Below are positions 14,423 to 18,148 of a stretch of DNA of 18,148 nucleotides, piece after piece. The stretch is from an uncultured Collinsella sp. (lineage in GTDB: Bacteria; Actinomycetota; Coriobacteriia; Coriobacteriales; Coriobacteriaceae). The position numbers and the translations under genes are program-made. The notes below the pieces were generated by a model. It did no database searches. It saw only the letters and a list, made by a program, of their open reading frames with translations, and was not told the DNA's origin. The stretch lies in NCBI GenBank assembly GCA_958453935.1, contig CAUDZT010000045.1, positions 1 through 18,148 on the forward strand. The letters are read 5' to 3'. Position 1 is the first letter of the stretch; the number at the start of each line of letters is the position of its first letter.

Positions 14423-15148
14423 AGGGCGGTCGTACTCGCCCTGCACACGGGGATGCGAATCGGCGAGGTCTGCGGCCTTCGGTGGTGCGATGTGGATTTC
14501 GAGACGGGCCTGATCTCGATCAGACACTCGGTGGCGCACGCGAAGGGAATGGGTTCGTTCATCAAGGACACCAAGACCCATGACGCCAGGGGTATCCCCA
14601 TCGACCCGGTCGGCCTACTCCCCTTCCTGAAGGAGACCCACGAGATCGACTGCGGAAAGCTGCGCTTGCGCGGCCTTACCGGGGCGGTCGAGATCGGGGA
14701 CTGCTACATCCTGTCGGAGCCGGGCGCGACCTTCGCGACGACAAGCTATATCCGCAGGGCGTTCAAGACGTTCTCGGAGACCAACGGCCTCATGGGCACC
14801 AACGACGAGCTGATCACGTTCCACGGCCTTCGCCACACGTTCGCAACGCAGTGGATCCGCCAAGGCGGCGATATCAAGGCGCTCCAATCGATCCTCGGCC
14901 ACAAGGACGCCATGGCGACGCTCAACGTCTACGCCGACATCGAGCCCATCTCCAAAATCCATAACATGCTGCGCGCCACGCCGTGCCTTTGGCGCGGGCA
15001 CCTCGGGCCGAGGGTCGATCCGGGTCCCATGTTCCAACAGAGGATCCAGGAGTCCATCGAGACGCTCCAGGCGTTCGGCTACGGCATCACCGAGCCGGAC
15101 GACCGAAATATCGCCATACGCGACGTGAAGACGAACAGTTGGCTCTAG
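14423..15148 (+). pseudogene. Tyrosine recombinase/phage-type integrase, N-terminally truncated
   Basis: From the codon after the XRE stop, the frame reads RAVVLALHTGMRIGEVCGLRW, the start of an integrase catalytic core, with no start codon until ATG 14453 inside the motif itself (TG-MRIGE). Catalytic residues are present: Arg in GMRIGE, His-x-x-Arg in HGLRHT, His in ILGHKD and the nucleophile Tyr in NVYAD. The arm-binding and core-binding N-terminal domains are missing, about 150 or more residues compared with full integrases. The tail beyond the Tyr is long (to TNSWL). No ribosome binding site is seen before 14453. It is most likely a dead remnant of an integrative element that once occupied this locus. 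Confidence 0.8.
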
Positions 15149-15544
15149 CTCACCGAGTACGCGGCAGTGCTGGGCCCATCCCAACTGAGGTCACGGTGGT
15201 CCGATAGGGGCGCCGCCCGCGGCATGCGCCGCGGAGCGGTATCCCCTACCGAAGGGCGGGGATGCCCTCCGCTTCCAGTTCGGAATCAGCCGTCGGAGGC
15301 GTTCGGCTGACTGCGGGAACGGCCTGTCCGCTCAATGTGTTCGGCTGAGATCGGAAATCAACCCAACACGAGCCGGACACGCGCCAGACGGCTCTTCCCC
15401 GTACGGCCTTCCCCCTTACGCTCATGTTGCAGGCATGTAACGCCGCAGCGAGCGCGCCTTTTTTGCGCCAGACAGGTACAATGATGAACACTGTACCGTA
15501 GCGGAGCGCCCCGCGCGCGCCGCAATCACGCGAAAGGGTTTCCC
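15149..15544. other. Non-coding, hairpin-rich boundary region
   Basis: About 396 bases without a credible gene. It contains four inverted repeats: 15217-15234 (7-bp stem, 4-base loop), 15238-15266 (9-bp stem, one wobble), 15286-15310 (7-bp) and 15370-15394 (6-bp), plus a 10-base direct repeat GTTCGGCTGA at 15301-15310 and 15339-15348. None is followed by a T run. A TACAAT -10-like box at 15477-15482 lies 62 bases before the ACT-domain gene but has no clear -35. The repeats may be remains of recombination or arm-binding sites for the lost integrase; that is inference. Confidence 0.45.
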
Positions 15545-15832
15545 ATGGCCGAGATCTCGTCCTCCCGTATCGTCATCACCGTCCTTGGCAAGAACCGCCC
15601 CGGCATCGTCGCCGGCGTCACCCGTGTTCTGGGCGAGGCCAACGTCGACATCCGCGACATTACGCAGTCCATTATCGAGGACATCTTCACCATGACCATG
15701 CTGGCCGACACCGCCGAGTCCAAGCTCGACTTCGCCGAACTCCAGAAGGCGCTTGCCGAGGCCGGCGAGCTTTCGGGCGTCAATGTGTCCATCCAGCGCG
15801 AGGATGTCTTTAACTTTATGTACCGCCTGTAG
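15545..15832 (+). CDS. UPF0237-type ACT-domain protein
   Basis: A 95-aa protein that is a single ACT domain plus a short tail. The start SSRIVITVLGKNRPGIVAGVTRVLGEANVDIRDITQS shows the typical ligand-site turn (KNRPGIVA) and is characteristic of the UPF0237 family of small GcvR-like proteins. ACT domains bind amino acids or similar small molecules as dimers and regulate enzymes or transcription; the specific ligand is unknown. AAAGGG lies six bases before the ATG. It precedes citrate synthase by 78 bases on the same strand with no terminator seen, so the two are probably co-transcribed. Its usual neighbour in other genomes, a UPF0210 protein, is not present here. Confidence 0.88.
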   Translation: MAEISSSRIVITVLGKNRPGIVAGVTRVLGEANVDIRDITQSIIEDIFTMTMLADTAESKLDFAELQKALAEAGELSGVNVSIQREDVFNFMYRL

Positions 15833-15910
15833 CGAACAGGTCGTGCGGGAACAGGCTGGCGCATCTGCACCCAAGCACGCCGCCCCCACACGACCCCGAG
15901 AGGAGCGCGC

Positions 15911-17329
15911 ATGGCTTACGACGCCAAGAAAATCTACTACCGCTTCGATGACCATCTGAGCCGCCTGGTCTTGGATTATGAGGCGAGCCGCCAGATTTCG
16001 CCCGAAAGCGAAAACCTCTACCACGGCCTACCGACTGATCCGTATGACGAGGGTCTGTTCGTCGAGCACAACGTCAAGCGCGGCCTGCGCAACGCCGACG
16101 GCTCGGGTGTGGTCGCGGGTCTTACCCGCATCTCGGACGTGCACGGCTACAACAAGATCGACGGCAAGGTCGTGCCCGATCAGGGCAAGCTCACGCTTCG
16201 CGGCTACAGCATCGAGGATCTGGTCAACAATGCCCAGGCCGAGAATCGCTACGGCTACGAGGAAGTCGCCTATCTGCTTATCACGGGTTCGCTGCCCAAC
16301 AAGGAAGAGCTCGACGGCTTTTGCGAGCGCCTGGGCGCCTTTAGACATCTGAGCGACGAGTACGTTAAAGAGTTCCCTATGACCACGGTGTCGTCGAGCA
16401 TCATGAACGTGCTCCAGCGCGCCGTACTGTTGCTCTACGCCTTCGATGCCGAACCAGACGTGATCACGCCCGAGCACGAAATCGACGTCGCCATTTCCAT
16501 GCTCGCACGTCTCCCGCGCATCGCCGCCTTCGCACACATGGCCTCGGTCGCCAAGCTTCGCGGTTCCGAAGTTCACGTTCCGCACCCCACGCCCGGTCTC
16601 TCCACCGCCGAGACCATCCTACAGGTCCTGCGCGGTGGCATGGCGTTCACCCGCGATGAGGCGATGCTGCTCGACGTTATGCTCATGCTGCATGCCGAGC
16701 ACGGCGGCGGCAACAACTCCACCTTCGCTTGCCGCGTGCTGTCGTCTTCGGCCACCGACCCGTATTCCGCCTACGCCGCGGCTATCGGCTCGCTCAAGGG
16801 CCCGCGCCACGGTGGTGCCAATGCCAAGGTCGTGTCCATGCACGAGGACATCCGCGCGCATGTCTCCAACTGGGAGGACGAGGACGAGGTCGCAGCCTAT
16901 CTGGGCAAGATCCTCGACAAGCAGGCCTTCGACGGCACGGGCCTCATCTACGGCATGGGCCACGCCGTCTATACGCTCAGCGACCCGCGCGCCGAGGTCT
17001 GCCGCCGTTACGCGCGCACGCTTGCCGCCAAGAAGGACCTGGGCGATGAATTCGCGCTCATCGAGCGCATCGAGCGCCTGGCACCCCAGGTCATGCGCGA
17101 CCACGGCATGACCAAGCCCATCTGCGCCAACATCGACCTGTACACGGGCTTTATCTACAAGATGCTCGGCGTGCCCGAGACGCTTTTTACGCCGCTATTC
17201 GCCGTCGCCCGCATGGCCGGCTGGTCGGCACACCGCATGGAAGAGCTCTTCTGCGCGCACCGTATTATTCGCCCGGCCTATCGTCCGGTGATCGAGCCGC
17301 TGGAGTACAAGCCGCTCGCCGACCGCTAG
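15911..17329 (+). CDS. gltA: Citrate synthase
   Basis: A 472-aa protein that condenses acetyl-CoA with oxaloacetate to citrate. Visible catalytic landmarks are His 264 in AEHGGGNNST, His 300 in GPRHGGANAK, the GMGHAVYTLSDPRA segment (348-361) and Asp 409 in NIDLYTGFIYKMLG; these correspond to the His-His-Asp set of the family. AGGAG precedes the ATG at five bases. In an anaerobe this likely feeds glutamate synthesis through a partial TCA route; the upstream ACT protein could link it to amino-acid status, which is inference. 2-Methylcitrate synthase is the main alternative and cannot be excluded from motifs alone. Confidence 0.92.
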   Translation: MAYDAKKIYYRFDDHLSRLVLDYEASRQISPESENLYHGLPTDPYDEGLFVEHNVKRGLRNADGSGVVAGLTRISDVHGYNKIDGKVVPDQGKLTLRGYSIEDLVNNAQAENRYGYEEVAYLLITGSLPNKEELDGFCERLGAFRHLSDEYVKEFPMTTVSSSIMNVLQRAVLLLYAFDAEPDVITPEHEIDVAISMLARLPRIAAFAHMASVAKLRGSEVHVPHPTPGLSTAETILQVLRGGMAFTRDEAMLLDVMLMLHAEHGGGNNSTFACRVLSSSATDPYSAYAAAIGSLKGPRHGGANAKVVSMHEDIRAHVSNWEDEDEVAAYLGKILDKQAFDGTGLIYGMGHAVYTLSDPRAEVCRRYARTLAAKKDLGDEFALIERIERLAPQVMRDHGMTKPICANIDLYTGFIYKMLGVPETLFTPLFAVARMAGWSAHRMEELFCAHRIIRPAYRPVIEPLEYKPLADR

Positions 17330-17353
17330 GACGCGGACCGTTATAGAACTCGA

Positions 17354-17390
17354 GCGTGGCCAGGGACCCAAGCCCTCGGCCACGCTTTTT
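17354..17390 (+). terminator. Intrinsic terminator after citrate synthase
   Basis: A perfect 8-bp stem (GCGTGGCC at 17354-17361 with GGCCACGC at 17378-17385), extended inside by four pairs past a bulged base, is followed by TTTTT (17386-17390). It starts 25 bases after the citrate synthase stop. Confidence 0.92.
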
Positions 17391-17415
17391 ATGCCAGTAG
17401 AAAGGGCTGCATCAA

Positions 17416-18148
17416 ATGATTGTGTTTTCCGATATGGATGGGACGCTGCTGACGAGCGATAAGCAAATGAGCGATGCCACCTGGGCGATGCTCGACGAGC
17501 TCGCACGTCGTGGCATCGAGTTTGTTCCCTGCACGGGACGTCCACTGTCGGGCATCTTTGAGCCCATTCTCGCCCATCCCGCCGTGCATTACGCGGTCTG
17601 TGCCAACGGCGCCAGCGTCTGGCAGCTCGACGAGGATACGCCCACCGACGCCTCGCGCGCCACGCGCATCTTGAGCCGTCCGCTCGACCGTGGCATTGCC
17701 CACCGCATCCATCGCATTGCCGCCGGCCACGATGTGACCTTCGATATCTTCGCGGATGGGCAGTGCTTCCTCCCCCGCTCGCTCTACACGCGCCTGGACG
17801 AATTCTGCGGCGGCGACCCCCACATCGCGGCTTCGCTCAAGCGCACACGAACACCGATCGACATGGATATCGGCAGCAAGATCGACGAGGTCGAGACGCT
17901 CGAACGCATCGCCATGTACTGGCACGACCCGGCCGATCGCGATGCCATCGCGGCGGTGCTCGACACGCTCGGAGGCATTGAGGTCACGCGTTCTTACGCC
18001 ATGAATATCGAAGTCATGGGTGAAGGCGCCACCAAGGGTACGGCCCTCACGTGGCTATGCGAGCACCTGGGCGAGCGTCTCGCCAACGCCTGGGCGTTCG
18101 GCGACAACATCAACGACATCCCCATGCTGCAGGCAGCGGGCCACGGCA
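17416..18148 (+). CDS. Cof-type HAD-superfamily phosphatase (incomplete, runs off right edge)
   Basis: At least 244 residues, open to the end of the window with no stop. Motif I is FSDMDGTLL (nucleophile Asp at residue 6, acid Asp at 8), motif II is in PCTGRP, the motif III Lys is in GEGATKGTAL, and motif IV is FGDNINDIPML close to the edge. The long insert between motifs II and III is the C2-type cap found in Cof/YidA-like enzymes that dephosphorylate sugar phosphates or related metabolites; the substrate cannot be told from sequence. AGAAAGGG precedes the ATG at 17416, and the gene starts 26 bases after the citrate synthase terminator. Confidence 0.88.
   Translation, partial: MIVFSDMDGTLLTSDKQMSDATWAMLDELARRGIEFVPCTGRPLSGIFEPILAHPAVHYAVCANGASVWQLDEDTPTDASRATRILSRPLDRGIAHRIHRIAAGHDVTFDIFADGQCFLPRSLYTRLDEFCGGDPHIAASLKRTRTPIDMDIGSKIDEVETLERIAMYWHDPADRDAIAAVLDTLGGIEVTRSYAMNIEVMGEGATKGTALTWLCEHLGERLANAWAFGDNINDIPMLQAAGHG

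Noticed and set aside
8144..15348. Matching 12-mers at the island borders: GTGTTCGGATGA (minus strand, 8144-8155) and GTGTTCGGCTGA (plus strand, 15337-15348)
   Set aside because: They differ at one base and are in inverted, not direct, orientation, unlike attL/attR of a tyrosine integrase; a match of this size is plausible by chance.
15149..15500. CRISPR array suggested by the dense short repeats
   Set aside because: The repeats are different short inverted repeats and one 10-base pair, with no regular repeat-spacer pattern.
8000..15544. tRNA gene as integration target for the integrase remnant
   Set aside because: No cloverleaf or T-loop sequence was found near the remnant or at either island border.
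15422..16024. A 200-codon minus-strand open frame over the ACT-domain gene
   Set aside because: It overlaps the well-supported ACT gene and the start of citrate synthase and has no recognisable domain.

Overview
The window reads as a chromosomal segment of a high-GC Gram-positive of the class Coriobacteriia, most likely Collinsella or a close relative. The basis is overall protein character: a split transketolase, an RF2 with no programmed frameshift, L31 with a long Ala/Lys/Glu tail, and citrate synthase directly behind a UPF0237 ACT protein. The genus is inferred from recognition, not from a search.

Layout. Positions 1-7979 are housekeeping genes, all on the minus strand: transketolase C- and N-terminal subunits (253-2026), a YitT/DUF2179 membrane protein (2234-3124), a hairpin-dense spacer with a tandem terminator-like repeat (3137-3295), prfB and secA overlapping by one base at TAATG (3291-7246), and rpmE with its terminator, a structured leader and a good promoter (7476-8092). 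Positions 15545-18148 are housekeeping again on the plus strand: a UPF0237 ACT-domain protein, citrate synthase, a clear intrinsic terminator, and a Cof-type HAD phosphatase that runs off the right edge.

Positions 8166-15148 look like an accessory island. On the minus strand it encodes, in transcription order, a small Sec-secreted Cys-containing peptide with a lactococcin-972-like layout (13528-13163), a 740-aa permease made of two homologous halves, an ABC ATPase, and a 602-aa protein that fuses a third copy of the same permease module to its own ATPase. Divergently, on the plus strand, are a DUF2975 membrane protein and a YozG-type XRE regulator. The 122-bp spacer between the two arms carries palindromes overlapping a recognisable plus-strand promoter. 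Immediately after the regulator, in the same frame and separated from it by one stop codon, lies a tyrosine integrase that keeps its catalytic residues but has lost its N-terminal region. This marks the site as a former integration locus. A non-coding, hairpin-rich stretch (15149-15544) closes the island.

Working model (inference): the secreted peptide is a bacteriocin-like product, the two ABC systems export it, give immunity or remove it from the membrane, and the XRE/DUF2975 pair senses or regulates. The shared NG-x-G-x3-YP motif in all three permease modules ties the transporters together as one expanded family. This cassette is the most interesting part of the window.
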